Counted from the first letter of the stretch, positions 18,811 through 27,442 are shown. The stretch: 64,000 bases of DNA from Clostridiaceae bacterium OM02-2AC (GCA_003481775.1 QULU01000007.1:57433-121432); one strand, 5' to 3'. Numbers and translations: made by a program. The notes: generated by a model from the letters alone, not told the origin.

Positions 18811-18825
18811 AAAAAGCGCTTTCAT
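18811..18825. promoter_or_regulatory. Candidate cre (CcpA) site of the PTS operon
   Basis: AAAAAGCGCTTTCAT (reverse ATGAAAGCGCTTTTT) matches the cre consensus WTGNAANCGNWNNCW except at one position, about 82 bp before the IIA start. Carbon catabolite repression of the operon is the natural reading. Confidence 0.6.
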
Positions 18826-18905
18826 AAAAGAGTAAAAGACTGCGCAAAGGATTGCAGAGTTTTGAACAGTGGAATTCTTTGCAAAACAGACATACGCATA
18901 TTGTA

Positions 18906-18948
18906 CTATAAGAAAAAGACCCTATATGGTCGTACAGAGTCTTCTATG
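18906..18948 (-). terminator. Terminator of the first LytTR gene
   Basis: On the minus strand AAGAC...GTCTT with an inner TCTGTA/TATAGG part is followed by TTTTTC, just after the stop of the LytTR gene at 18970. Confidence 0.65.
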
Positions 18949-18969
18949 AAAATAAGTGACAGCCAGGTA

Positions 18970-19662
18970 TCACATGACACGGTTATAATATTTCTGGTAT
19001 TTTTCTTTGAATTTCTTCCGCTTCAGCAGACTGACACGAATCGATTCCTCCTTCAGCTGCAGCGTATGCCCCGCTTCATAGTAATAGCCGCAGGATGGAT
19101 TGATGAGCAGACCGTTTTTCGGGCAGACAAAATAATCATCGTATATGCGCTGAAAATCCTGAAATCGCATGGAACAGGTATAGCGTGTATTCCCCATATC
19201 CAGACAGAGCTGCTTTTTTACAATGCTCACTCTGTGGATTTTATGAATCGGTACAGCGATGCTTTTTTCCCCTTCTTTGACATGGATGCGTATATTGATG
19301 TAGTTCAGGCGACGTTCCAGACGCTGAAGCAGTGGGAAAAGCTCCTGATCCAGTTTGGATTTTGGAAGAAAGGCAAAGGCGGAAAATTGCTGGGTGCGTT
19401 CGATTGCGAAATTATCTAGTGAGGACATCAGAATGATAATGGCATCCGGATTTTCCTTATAGATCATATTTCCGATTTCAATACCAGAGTGAACCGGCAT
19501 CATCAGATCGCTGAGATAGGCATCATAGGTGCCCTTTAGTGCATAGCTTGCGTCATTGGCGATGTCTGCGTGAAAGGCGGGATTTAGGGCTTCAATTTTC
19601 TTTTTGATTTCCTTTGCCTGTTCTCTTTTGTCATCAATAATCAGTATTGTATAGTGCTGCAT
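18970..19662 (-). CDS. LytTR-family response regulator 1
   Basis: 230 residues; start at MQHYTILIIDD behind GGGAGG. The receiver domain (1-120) has the acidic DD pair and phospho-acceptor Asp52 (YLSDLMMP). A LytTR DNA-binding domain fills residues 130-225 (RIHVKEGEKSIAVPIHKIHRV ... CPKNGLLINP). Compared with the other two regulators of the island it is more diverged, with a different output-domain sequence. A double LytTR box and promoter lie upstream at 19834-19866, which suggests autoregulation or cross-regulation. It sits at the left edge of the island, next to the PTS operon. Confidence 0.88.
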   Translation of the reverse strand: MQHYTILIIDDKREQAKEIKKKIEALNPAFHADIANDASYALKGTYDAYLSDLMMPVHSGIEIGNMIYKENPDAIIILMSSLDNFAIERTQQFSAFAFLPKSKLDQELFPLLQRLERRLNYINIRIHVKEGEKSIAVPIHKIHRVSIVKKQLCLDMGNTRYTCSMRFQDFQRIYDDYFVCPKNGLLINPSCGYYYEAGHTLQLKEESIRVSLLKRKKFKEKYQKYYNRVM

Positions 19663-19833
19663 AAGTACCTCCCTGTAGTATGGCGTGTTGCCTTGTTTCC
19701 TGCTTCCATGTATATGGTGAAGCACACAGGATAGTGGAGAGCTTCCTTTATGGATTCATTCAGGTGCCGGTTTTTATCCTTCGTGCGTTATATATACAAT
19801 AGCATAATTTGAAAAGATGAAAAGGCTTTTGGG

Positions 19834-19866
19834 ACAAGCGGTATGCCACAGGTATCATTCGGTCAT
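19834..19866 (-). promoter_or_regulatory. LytTR double box A
   Basis: On the minus strand ACCGAA and ACCGCTT half-sites start 21 nt apart. Nineteen nt after the second begins TTTTCA, and 16 nt later TATTGT, as -35 and -10. This is the weakest of the six copies (first half-site ACCGAA, not ACCGTT). It points at LytTR gene 1. Confidence 0.7.
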
Positions 19867-19916
19867 TTTAAGGTGTAAAAAGCTATCTGAATCATTGTTT
19901 CCATATCGTACAGGAA

Positions 19917-19956
19917 AAGAAAAAACAGGAGAACTTATTCCCATTCTTCCTGCTTT
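19917..19956 (-). terminator. Terminator after the 148-residue protein gene
   Basis: The minus strand CAGGAAGA / TCTCCTG stem is followed by six T, 15 bp after the stop at 19971. Confidence 0.6.
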
Positions 19957-19970
19957 TGAGGCTTGTCCTA

Positions 19971-20417
19971 CTAATATCCGTAGTTCTCCATTTTCCAGCT
20001 GCTTTCTTGCTTACTGCGTGTCAGATGAAATGTCCAGTAATAGGTTTCCTGTATGCCCATATCCCGGAATTTAGTTTCAAATTCCACATATACATCAGCT
20101 GAAGTCTTTTCTTCTTTCAATAGCTCAACATCCTTAATTGTTAAGGAGGTCATTGGAGAATGTACCTCGCATAGCATTTTTGATTGATCACTTGTCATGT
20201 CACATACTCTTTCATAATTTTCCTCATGCCATGTGTTAAGATAATCCAGAACAAAGGATACAGGCTTATCAGGATAAGGCAGTTCTTTTCTATTTTCAAT
20301 GTATATAGCAATATGCTTTCCTAAGGTCATAGCCATAGGGTATAAAAGAAAGCCTATAGCTATGCACAGAATATATTTCATGATTTGTTTCTTTACAAGT
20401 GGTCTTGATTTACCCAT
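19971..20417 (-). CDS. Membrane-anchored extracytoplasmic protein, unknown
   Basis: 148 residues. An N-terminal TM helix (about 13-33) acts as an uncleaved signal; the remainder is a small alpha/beta domain (FVLDYLNTWHEENYERV ... TYYWTFHLTR). The helix-then-sheet pattern recalls NTF2-like lipoprotein domains (DUF4829 type), but I cannot assign it. The start codon is uncertain: no good RBS fits, and an ATG at 20381 is an alternative. It is the last gene of the unit that begins with the metzincin protease under box B. Confidence 0.6.
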   Translation of the reverse strand: MGKSRPLVKKQIMKYILCIAIGFLLYPMAMTLGKHIAIYIENRKELPYPDKPVSFVLDYLNTWHEENYERVCDMTSDQSKMLCEVHSPMTSLTIKDVELLKEEKTSADVYVEFETKFRDMGIQETYYWTFHLTRSKQESSWKMENYGY

Positions 20418-20534
20418 ATCCTAATGTACCTATTTATTGGGTGATCGTCATAATTGCTCAATACCCTTTATCGTTTACCAACTATACTTGTATTGAAATT
20501 TTACTGTTATCTTTACGCAAATGGATTCATTCCT

Positions 20535-21275
20535 TTACCGAATTTGGGATAAAACATTGTCTAAGGATTCAAATTCCTGTGTTTCATAATTCTTTAACAT
20601 AATTTCGTCCTTTTTGAAGCTGCGCTGACGAATCGTTCTTGTTTGTGGTATCTGCGCTTCTCTTGTACAATTATTCAAACCTAGAATTTCATAACGATCT
20701 TCCTCTTCAACATAATTCAGTAGGAGCAGATACGTTTTTCCTTCTTCCAGCATAACATCATTCTCTAAATTCGTATTAACATAAACATCAGCAGGATTCT
20801 CTCCGCCATTTTTCTTTCTCAGATAATCGTGTTTTTTTACAGCTTCAGGATCACTTGCCTGCTCGATTTGTGCCTGTGTAAGAATACCTCCCTGCTTCAA
20901 TGTTTTTAAGGTTTTCCCATTCATATCCTGACCTTTAAAAGTTTGCTGAACGAGAATTGTACTGAAGGTAAAGCCAAGCTCATCCTTTATTCCGCTTGCT
21001 AATACGGTTTTAGCTTCATCAATTGAGATTACAGTAGCTAAGACAACTAAATCAGCATCTTCTGACCATTCACCTATTGTTTTATTTATGGTTTCTGCAG
21101 TAATGGATGAGGCATCTCCAGCCTTTTTTTTCATATCCTCCGTGATATAGGTAGAGGCTGTATATATTTTTTCTGAAACATTCTGACCCATTTTAGAATC
21201 GCTTTCTTTTTCTGTTACTGTACTGCATCCTGTAAGAATCAGGACAGCCAGTATAAAGCAAACCGTTTTTTTCAT
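20535..21275 (-). CDS. Lipoprotein of the LytTR island, unknown
   Basis: 246 residues with a lipoprotein signal (ILTGC, Cys17). The mature part begins with an acidic linker and continues as a mixed alpha/beta domain (DLVVLATVISIDEA ... VLQ-like VQQTFKGQ ... KTYLLLLNYVEEEDRYEILG). This arrangement recalls cardiolipin-independent 'DUF'-type extracytoplasmic proteins, but no family is recognised. It starts 15 nt after the protease gene, so the two are co-transcribed under LytTR box B. Confidence 0.7.
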   Translation of the reverse strand: MKKTVCFILAVLILTGCSTVTEKESDSKMGQNVSEKIYTASTYITEDMKKKAGDASSITAETINKTIGEWSEDADLVVLATVISIDEAKTVLASGIKDELGFTFSTILVQQTFKGQDMNGKTLKTLKQGGILTQAQIEQASDPEAVKKHDYLRKKNGGENPADVYVNTNLENDVMLEEGKTYLLLLNYVEEEDRYEILGLNNCTREAQIPQTRTIRQRSFKKDEIMLKNYETQEFESLDNVLSQIR

Positions 21276-21290
21276 TCGTTTAGACCTCCA

Positions 21291-21863
21291 TCATTTATAT
21301 AAGTAATTTATGATATCATTTTCTTGCTTGGCAGGTTTTATTCTGGTTCTGCCGGTATCAGGCCACATCAGCCTCGCCTTTGAGGTTTCTGTATGAGCAA
21401 GTCCGAAAGCATGACCCATTTCATGTGCAATTGTTCCCTTATTATCATTTGTAGGTACTGAGGTTTTTAAAATGATCTCAGTATAAAAATAATTTTTTGA
21501 AGGTCCCTTTCCTAATGGACTTATCCTGCTTCCAGTACCGCCATAGTAAGCTGTATAACCAAGTACCTTGCCTTTTATAACACTATCCGATGATTTTGCA
21601 TAGAAATCCATATGTGTCGCATAATTACTTGATACCTCCGTCATATATATTTTATTATCGTATCCAGTGTACATCCAGTTCTGTGCACGTGTACGAATGG
21701 ATGTTTTATATTTCGATGCTGAACTGGAAACCCAGAAGCATGTGTTTCCTACGCCTCGTGAAAATTTAGCATTGTTTGGAAATCTATTTTCAACAGCTTT
21801 GATTCCTACTCCAAACAAGCAAAACAAGACCATAGCTATTATAAAATGATTTAATTTTTTCAT
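21291..21863 (-). CDS. Small secreted metzincin metalloprotease
   Basis: 190 residues; start at MKKLNHFII behind GGAGG (an upstream in-frame extension of 51 codons overlaps the promoter and is rejected). A signal peptide ends near residue 25. The zinc motif HEMGHAFGLAH (His157, Glu158, His161, His167) and a Met-turn at Met176 (RLMWP) define a minimal M10-like/metzincin catalytic domain. There is no cysteine-switch propeptide and no other domain. It leads an operon with a lipoprotein and a membrane-anchored protein; promoter and double LytTR box B lie upstream. It could mature a secreted signal or an effector of the island; that is speculation. Confidence 0.85.
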   Translation of the reverse strand: MKKLNHFIIAMVLFCLFGVGIKAVENRFPNNAKFSRGVGNTCFWVSSSASKYKTSIRTRAQNWMYTGYDNKIYMTEVSSNYATHMDFYAKSSDSVIKGKVLGYTAYYGGTGSRISPLGKGPSKNYFYTEIILKTSVPTNDNKGTIAHEMGHAFGLAHTETSKARLMWPDTGRTRIKPAKQENDIINYLYK

Positions 21864-21954
21864 CACTATTCCTCCATGAATTACTATCCTAATTAACAAA
21901 CGTTTGCATAACCATATCATACTTAATTTACCATGAAAGTAAACAGCTATATAT

Positions 21955-21984
21955 GCAAGCGGTCGTTTTAGGTATTGAACGGTC
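21955..21984 (-). promoter_or_regulatory. LytTR double box B
   Basis: Minus strand ACCGTT and ACCGCTT half-sites start 20 nt apart. TTTACT begins 20 nt after the second, and TATGAT 16 nt further (21921-21916). It drives the protease-lipoprotein unit. The box abuts the terminator of the kinase gene. Confidence 0.85.
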
Positions 21985-22012
21985 AAAAAAAGTGAATTAT
22001 CATCCACTTTTC
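21984..22012 (-). terminator. Terminator of the histidine kinase gene
   Basis: The minus strand AAAGTG...CACTTT stem is followed by a T-run immediately before box B. Confidence 0.7.
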
Positions 22013-22017
22013 TCAAC

Positions 22018-23316
22018 TTATTCGCATTTTTTCTTAGGAATACTGATTTCTAAAAGAAATGAACCTTGCACTATGACCTTCATATATCCATGGTAGCTTT
22101 CCGCTATTGTCTTTATTCTTCCCATTCCGATACCGTGCTGCCCTTTATTTTGTTTTATTGTTAGATAAGTATCTTCTGATTTTTGAAGTCTAACTGTATC
22201 ACATGCATTTTCAATTAAAATTTTCGTTGCTGTTTTTCCATCCAGGATTTTACAGCTTATAAATTTGTTGTCCACATAATCCTGTGCTTCGATTGCATTA
22301 TCCAAAGCATTGGATAATAATGAAATCAGATCAAAATCCTGCATTTGCTTTAAGTCGTCCTGTACCTCATAAGTAAACGCTATGCCCTTCGTTCTGCAAA
22401 CTACCATTTTGGAATTTATGATATAATCCAGGACCTGATTTTTTGTTGTGAGAACCTTGACGGCTTCCACATGTTCACTTAGTTCATGCAGATAGCTTTT
22501 GGCTTTCTCAGGATCTGTATCCATCATATATTCCAGTGAATGAAAATGATGCTTTAAATCATGACGCAGCTTTCTATTTTCCTGATTTGCTTTTTTCAAT
22601 TCCTCCAGCAGTTGTTTCTGCTGTCTTTGATTATCCAGCCGATATTCTGCTTCATCAAGGCTTTGGTTGCGGTTTCCTAGAACCGTAAGATATTTATAAA
22701 AAACCATATATATAGTTATCAAAAACAACATCATGTATATACTCAAATAATCAATGGATACTCCGTCCGCAAAATCCATTTCTGGAAGAATTTCTAATAT
22801 AAAATATACATAAAAGCATGCAATGATCGCAAGTAACGAAAAGATATACCAATCCTTTTTCTTATAATTGGCAGGTTTATGAAGCAGATATCTAAAACCA
22901 ATATCGGATATGATTAATAATAGTATTTTCAATATTAAGTATGTAGATTCATGATTAAACCAATTTATCCATATTCTGCTTACAGACATACATAAATTTA
23001 TTCCCAAAACGATTGTATATCCAAAAACACAATAATACAGCATTTTTGCCAATTCTTTTCCTGCTACTGCGATAAGAAATATAATCACTGTTATATATTC
23101 AAAAACACCTGGAAGATGTTGAGAAATACCATACTCTGTTTCCATCGGGAACCACGTAAACAAAACAACATCGATAACTAAAATAAAAGCACATAATATT
23201 AAAAACATGATTTTTTTTATATTAGATAGCGTAATTTGACATTTCGTAATTCTGTAGATAAACAAATATGTAAAAAATGCGTATATAATCTCATTATAGC
23301 CTGTTAAATCATTCAT
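22018..23316 (-). CDS. AgrC/ComD-like GHKL sensor histidine kinase
   Basis: 432 residues. Six to seven TM helices fill residues 8-210, followed by a coiled linker (214-245) and the HPK10-type H-box KLRHDLKHHF with His252. The N-box is LLSNALDNAIEA and the glycine motif GIGMGRIK. This architecture belongs to peptide-pheromone and antimicrobial-peptide sensors that pair with LytTR regulators. It lies 40 nt after a secreted protein gene and is the only kinase in the island, so it must serve some or all of the three LytTR regulators. No agrB or ABC peptide exporter is adjacent, so its ligand is not identified. Confidence 0.88.
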   Translation of the reverse strand: MNDLTGYNEIIYAFFTYLFIYRITKCQITLSNIKKIMFLILCAFILVIDVVLFTWFPMETEYGISQHLPGVFEYITVIIFLIAVAGKELAKMLYYCVFGYTIVLGINLCMSVSRIWINWFNHESTYLILKILLLIISDIGFRYLLHKPANYKKKDWYIFSLLAIIACFYVYFILEILPEMDFADGVSIDYLSIYMMLFLITIYMVFYKYLTVLGNRNQSLDEAEYRLDNQRQQKQLLEELKKANQENRKLRHDLKHHFHSLEYMMDTDPEKAKSYLHELSEHVEAVKVLTTKNQVLDYIINSKMVVCRTKGIAFTYEVQDDLKQMQDFDLISLLSNALDNAIEAQDYVDNKFISCKILDGKTATKILIENACDTVRLQKSEDTYLTIKQNKGQHGIGMGRIKTIAESYHGYMKVIVQGSFLLEISIPKKKCE

Positions 23317-23356
23317 TTTCTATCACCATTTTAATAATAACATATAACTTGGTATT

Positions 23357-23929
23357 TTAAATGGAGATTGTATGTTTTGTGGTCGCAGTAACCTTTGAAT
23401 TTGCTATCATTATATGTTTTATAGAATACGTAATCGTCTTCCCATTTTTAGAAATTGCCTTTCCTATGTAGGATATATTATAGCTGAGATTCTTTCGATC
23501 TACTATTTTCGGCACAGCCTTTCCATTTGTTATCTTTCCACCGGATACACTATATGTCCCAGTAACACTATAGATGCAGTATCTGTTCTTTTGATAATAG
23601 ACCTTAAGATTACTCCAAGTCTTGCTTTTAGAAGCAGCTCTTGTCAATACAGGAAGTGGTTCTTCCTGTACACTCTTAACAGTATCCATCAGCATATCCG
23701 TTGTATGATAGGAATCCCTGTAAAAGCTTTCCTTATGTTCCAATACAAACGCTGTTACATCATTTCCTTCCACATCCTGAAATATATATGTATCCGGATG
23801 CTCATAAAAATCCTGAAACATTTTGATTTCCTCGTTGTAATCCAATGCGGATTCTTCTGCATATACATTTCCTGTCATGCATGTTAGCATTAAAAAGCCT
23901 GCAAATAAAACTGTTAATAATTTTTTCAT
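23357..23929 (-). CDS. Secreted protein of the LytTR island, unknown
   Basis: 190 residues with a signal peptide cleaved near residue 24 (VYAEES). The mature part is polar, Lys- and Ser-rich, with a beta-type C-terminus (SVTGTYSVSGGKITNGK ... ISYIGKAISKNGKTITYSIK). No cysteines remain after the signal and no anchor is visible. It shares an operon with the kinase (40 nt gap) behind double box C. It could be a pre-signal, an effector or an accessory ligand-binding protein; nothing in the sequence decides. Confidence 0.7.
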   Translation of the reverse strand: MKKLLTVLFAGFLMLTCMTGNVYAEESALDYNEEIKMFQDFYEHPDTYIFQDVEGNDVTAFVLEHKESFYRDSYHTTDMLMDTVKSVQEEPLPVLTRAASKSKTWSNLKVYYQKNRYCIYSVTGTYSVSGGKITNGKAVPKIVDRKNLSYNISYIGKAISKNGKTITYSIKHIMIANSKVTATTKHTISI

Positions 23930-24034
23930 ACCCTTTCCATCCTCCTGTTTTTTTCACTTGTGTGAAATTCATAAATACTTACAAATATTTGCAGATACAT
24001 CATAAACAAAAAAAGTAGTAAATGAAAGAATTCT

Positions 24035-24068
24035 GGGATGAACGGTATGTCTCAGGTAGGAAACGGTA
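24035..24068 (-). promoter_or_regulatory. LytTR double box C
   Basis: Minus strand ACCGTT and ACCGTT half-sites start 21 nt apart. TTTCAT begins 19 nt after the second and TATGAT 17 nt further. It drives the secreted protein and kinase unit. Confidence 0.85.
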
Positions 24069-24072
24069 AAAA

Positions 24073-24106
24073 AGTGATTACAAATATTAAGTTATCTGTA
24101 ATCACT
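24073..24106 (-). terminator. Terminator of the LytTR gene pair
   Basis: A perfect 10-bp stem (AGTGATTACA/TGTAATCACT) overlaps the stop codon of regulator 2; T6 follows on the minus strand. Confidence 0.85.
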
Positions 24107-24809
24107 AAATTCCTCTGGCATATTGATTGAAGAATTCCTTTCTTTTTCTTCTGCTTACAGGGATATTGCCACATCCTTTTTTTAAATAAATAACTGCCCT
24201 GTCATAATCAATATGATCGATGTAAGACAGATTCACCAGCATACCCTTGGAGGGGCATGCAAAGGGAAACGCTCCATATGCTGCTTCAAATTCAACCAAT
24301 GTCGTTCTGACCTGAAACATTCCGCGTTCTGTTTTAAGAATCACATAATTCTTTTCTGTATAGGCACATATGATATCGTTCACTAAAATACGCACCGGAA
24401 CAAATGCTTCATTCTTCACCTCTATATAAGTAGTGCGTTTTCGCAATTCTTCAAGTACAGCATCCATTGTTCTCTTTAGAAAGTTCTGATAGTTTTCTTT
24501 CACAAGAAATCGGAATGCGCGATATTCGTAACCATCTATACATAGCTCCTGATGTGTTGTTAGAAAAACAATAAGTGCTTCTTCCTGACGATTATGCAGG
24601 ATCTTTGCGACATCAAATCCACTGATAGCAGGCATTTCTATGTCCAAAATATAAAGATCATACTGCACGGTGAGGATATCCTTCTTAATTTGTTCATCAT
24701 TCATGATCGTTATGGCAAACAGATCCGGATACAGATTTTGGATATCCTCCTTAACCAGCTGTGCAGAATCAAGATGATCATCCACAATCAAAATGGAATA
24801 CGGCTTCAT
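24105..24809 (-). CDS. LytTR-family response regulator 2
   Basis: 234 residues. The receiver domain has VDD at 9-11 and phospho-acceptor Asp56 (YILDIEMP), and Lys105 or nearby as the conserved lysine (FRFLVKENY). LytTR domain at about 130-230 (VPVRILVNDIICAYTEKN ... SKGMLVNLSYIDHIDYDRAVIYLKKG). It lies 62 nt after regulator 3 and likely shares its transcript. The two are clear paralogues along their whole length, and both should recognise the ACCGTT-type boxes. Confidence 0.9.
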   Translation of the reverse strand: MKPYSILIVDDHLDSAQLVKEDIQNLYPDLFAITIMNDEQIKKDILTVQYDLYILDIEMPAISGFDVAKILHNRQEEALIVFLTTHQELCIDGYEYRAFRFLVKENYQNFLKRTMDAVLEELRKRTTYIEVKNEAFVPVRILVNDIICAYTEKNYVILKTERGMFQVRTTLVEFEAAYGAFPFACPSKGMLVNLSYIDHIDYDRAVIYLKKGCGNIPVSRRKRKEFFNQYARGI

Positions 24810-24871
24810 TATATCACCTCTTATAGTTACTATAACTATATCAGATTTTCAGGTGATTCTGTACCTTTTCC

Positions 24872-25573
24872 TCAATATCCTTCGGAATATCTCTGATAGA
24901 ATTCCATTCGCTTCCTTCTGCTTATTTTTACACAGCCGCCCTGCTTCATATATATCATATTATTTTCATAATCCAAATAACCAATCCACTCCAGATTTAC
25001 TATATAACCTTTCTGCGGAATTGCAAAGGGAATCATAGGGTATGCAGACATAAGCTCATGTATGCCGCAACGAGCAGTGAACGTACCACCTTCTGTAACC
25101 AGTGTCAGCATTCCATGCTCCATGTACGCACAGTGGATTGCATGCACTGCAAGCTGTACCGCTTTCTTTTCGCTGTTATATGCTTCCATATATACATTTC
25201 TGCGAGCAAGCTCTTCTTTTAATGCCTGAATTGCGCCGGGAAGCATCTGCATCAATTTATACTTGCTGATAAATCGAAACACTGCATAATCATATCCCCA
25301 TACGGAATAATCCTCATGGGTTGTCTGAAAGATGATCAGTGCATCTTTATCTCGCTCCTTAATTCTGCTTGCAAGCTGAAATCCGCTGCAGCTGGGCATT
25401 TCAATATCAAGGAAATAGGCATCATAGCTTTCCTCATAAATCTGTTGTATCGCCTGTACATCATTCATCACCGCTATATCAAATACACCGGGACTTATAC
25501 CTTCGATACCACTTCGCAGTTGCTCTGCCGCATTCGCCTGATCATCCACAATCAATAAGGTATATGTTCTCAT
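24872..25573 (-). CDS. LytTR-family response regulator 3
   Basis: 233 residues, start behind GGAGG. The receiver has phospho-acceptor Asp56 (YFLDIEMP) and the LytTR output domain covers about 128-230 (VQLAVHAIHCAYMEHGM ... QKGYIVNLEWIGYLDYENNMIYMKQGG). It is a paralogue of regulator 2, which follows it. Double box D and a promoter lie about 70 bp upstream, so it is probably autoregulated. A similar arrangement of one kinase with two related regulators is known from the Lactobacillus plantarum pln bacteriocin regulon. Confidence 0.9.
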   Translation of the reverse strand: MRTYTLLIVDDQANAAEQLRSGIEGISPGVFDIAVMNDVQAIQQIYEESYDAYFLDIEMPSCSGFQLASRIKERDKDALIIFQTTHEDYSVWGYDYAVFRFISKYKLMQMLPGAIQALKEELARRNVYMEAYNSEKKAVQLAVHAIHCAYMEHGMLTLVTEGGTFTARCGIHELMSAYPMIPFAIPQKGYIVNLEWIGYLDYENNMIYMKQGGCVKISRRKRMEFYQRYSEGY

Positions 25574-25642
25574 TTGTCTCTTCCTCCACCTATCATCGTC
25601 TTCATCATAAACATAATGATTATAAAAGTAAACAGATTTGGG

Positions 25643-25673
25643 ACAAGCGGTCGCTTTAGGGATGAAACGGTAA
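25643..25673 (-). promoter_or_regulatory. LytTR double box D
   Basis: Minus strand ACCGTT and ACCGCTT half-sites start 20 nt apart. TTTACT begins 19 nt after the second and TATGAT 17 nt later. It drives regulators 3 and 2. Confidence 0.85.
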
Positions 25674-25720
25674 AATTTTAAGAAAACAGAATAGATTTCC
25701 CCCTATTCTGGAAACAAATT

Positions 25721-25754
25721 GACCGTTCCATCCCAGATAGATACCGCTTATCCC
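25721..25754 (+). promoter_or_regulatory. LytTR double box D' (divergent)
   Basis: The only copy on the plus strand: ACCGTT and ACCGCTT start 21 nt apart, then TTTACA 20 nt on, then TAAAAT after 16 nt. It points to the 74-residue membrane protein gene. A CAGAATAG/CTATTCTG hairpin lies between it and box D. Confidence 0.82.
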
Positions 25755-25962
25755 TATATGTATTTACATTCTTCATATTCCATGTAAAATAAACATAGGG
25801 AAGTATATGATAAGGCAGTGGTTTTCCCCTTCTGCAAATCAAATCATTTTCCTATTTGCAGCTATCTGCGTACCTGATGATGTTCAATGCTGAATCCAAT
25901 TAGTTGCGTAGCAGGCATGCGAAAGCTTAGAAAGCTTATATAAATAGAAACGGAGGATCTTT

Positions 25963-26187
25963 ATGTCAAGTTTTAAAAAATTAGTATTGCCTTTACTGCT
26001 TCTCTGCTCACTTGGAACACTGGCTATTTCTATGGTATTTCTTTGGACCGGTGGAATCGCTTTGGATGAGATGATCAGTGTCACAGAATATTTTGATTCC
26101 TATGGGATGCTGTACTGGCTTCTGCTCCTTATCTCATTTCTTGCTTCACTTTCATGCATTTTGCTGATTCTGACTAGAAAAAAATGA
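25963..26187 (+). CDS. Two-TM miniprotein under LytTR control
   Basis: 74 residues with two TM helices (about 5-32 and 48-70) joined by an acidic loop (LDEMISVTEYFDSYG). It starts after GGAGG. It is the only plus-strand gene of the island and has its own LytTR double box and promoter about 200 bp upstream. The layout recalls small immunity or accessory membrane proteins, but no family is recognised. Confidence 0.65.
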   Translation: MSSFKKLVLPLLLLCSLGTLAISMVFLWTGGIALDEMISVTEYFDSYGMLYWLLLLISFLASLSCILLILTRKK

Positions 26188-26263
26188 AATAGATTATAAG
26201 ATAAGTTCTACCAATTATATAAACTATAATAGCAATAGAACATAAATATATAGTTCATCCAAT

Positions 26264-26309
26264 TAAAAAAAGGGATTTCATTCTGAATAATAGAATCAAA
26301 TCCTTTTTT
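26264..26309. terminator. Bidirectional terminator between convergent miniprotein genes
   Basis: The AAAAAGGGATTTCATTCT / AGAATCAAATCCTTTTT stem carries A- and T-runs on both sides. Confidence 0.8.
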
Positions 26310-26334
26310 GATATAACTTGTTAAGCGAATTTTT

Positions 26335-26520
26335 TTATATATCCTTTTTCCGATAACATATATAAGATATTAGCGCAAAGATAATCAGACATATAGGTGC
26401 AAGCAGTTGTATCTCTTGGTACCCTCTATGCTGAATATCCAGATAGACTAACGTGAATATACTGAAACAAAGAAATATAACAGAACATATGAGATAAAAC
26501 TCTTTATGATTTGGCTTCAT
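26335..26520 (-). CDS. Two-TM miniprotein, unknown
   Basis: 61 residues with two TM helices (about 8-28 and 36-55) and a basic C-terminal tail (CYRKKDI). An AAAGGGG lies 8 nt before the start. Size and topology resemble the other two miniproteins of the island, but no LytTR box was found directly upstream. It may be transcribed with the secreted protein gene 317 bp upstream. Confidence 0.55.
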   Translation of the reverse strand: MKPNHKEFYLICSVIFLCFSIFTLVYLDIQHRGYQEIQLLAPICLIIFALISYICYRKKDI

Positions 26521-26836
26521 CTATGGTCCCCTTTCTTAAACCCAAAATCTATTATATTAGCTATTCTTACTCAGTAATTGCTTTTTTCTATCGTTTTGAT
26601 TATTAAAACAATTAATTTATAGAGAACTCAGGATTTCTATTCACCACTCAATCTACTGAAACATAATGAATTTTTACACATCTTTCTAATAGATATAATA
26701 GTTACTATTCACAGCCAACACAAGATAGTGTGAAATTCAATCAACATCATAGTAAGAAAACGGAAAATAACTGATCGAACTATTATCCTTTTGCTATATT
26801 ATTGATTAACTGTAAAGTAACGTAAAATAGTTTTAT
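26521..26836. other. AT-rich intergenic stretch
   Basis: Very AT-rich with no ORF, LytTR box, or clear terminator that I can support. Confidence 0.5.
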
Positions 26837-27397
26837 TTATGCGGGAACAACTGTTGTTTTCCAATATACATTTGGATACATGTTGCATTGCTGGGAATGC
26901 ATTGGTTGGCAATTCGGATTTTTATATAAGTAAGCTGTTGCTTTATATTTTTTTCCTACTGCCAAACTAGCAAGAATTTGCTTGCTTATAGCACCACAAA
27001 TATCGCTACCTTGAATATTCTTCACAACTGTACATACAAGTTTTCCACCACGATACACCGCGCTAATGATCCCTATAATCGTTCGAATAACACCTTTTGT
27101 CTGAGGATTAAAATCCCCGTTTAGTTCTTCATCGTTCGTGGGGGTTTCATAAAGAATAAAGCCATCTTTCCCATCATCTATAACCACTGTTTTTATACCA
27201 TTTTCATCACTTGCTTCAATTATATTTTTTCTATCAAATACAGGATCTGTTTCATCCAATACATTGATAAACATTTCTAATTCTGTATTGCTTACCTCTA
27301 CAGTATTTTGATTTTCCTGCGCATATGCTGTTAAAAAGGGATTAAAACCAGTAACACATATTGCAATCATAGATAAAATCAATAATATTTTTTTCAT
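26837..27397 (-). CDS. Secreted Cys-containing protein of the LytTR island
   Basis: 186 residues with a signal peptide (cleavage near AYA, residue 26). The mature protein has an acidic N-terminal half (residues 30-95, like a propeptide) and then, after QTKGVIRTIIGI, a basic hydrophobic region. Its C-terminal part has four cysteines (VCTVV, DICGAI, NCQPM, QQCNMYP). This split of acidic leader and basic, disulfide-capable end suggests a processed product such as an antimicrobial peptide. That is inference; no family is recognised. It follows the 55-residue miniprotein by 45 nt under box E. Confidence 0.65.
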   Translation of the reverse strand: MKKILLILSMIAICVTGFNPFLTAYAQENQNTVEVSNTELEMFINVLDETDPVFDRKNIIEASDENGIKTVVIDDGKDGFILYETPTNDEELNGDFNPQTKGVIRTIIGIISAVYRGGKLVCTVVKNIQGSDICGAISKQILASLAVGKKYKATAYLYKNPNCQPMHSQQCNMYPNVYWKTTVVPA

Positions 27398-27442
27398 ATA
27401 TATTCCTCCTAATTGTTTATAGAATATAAGACATATTCCTTT

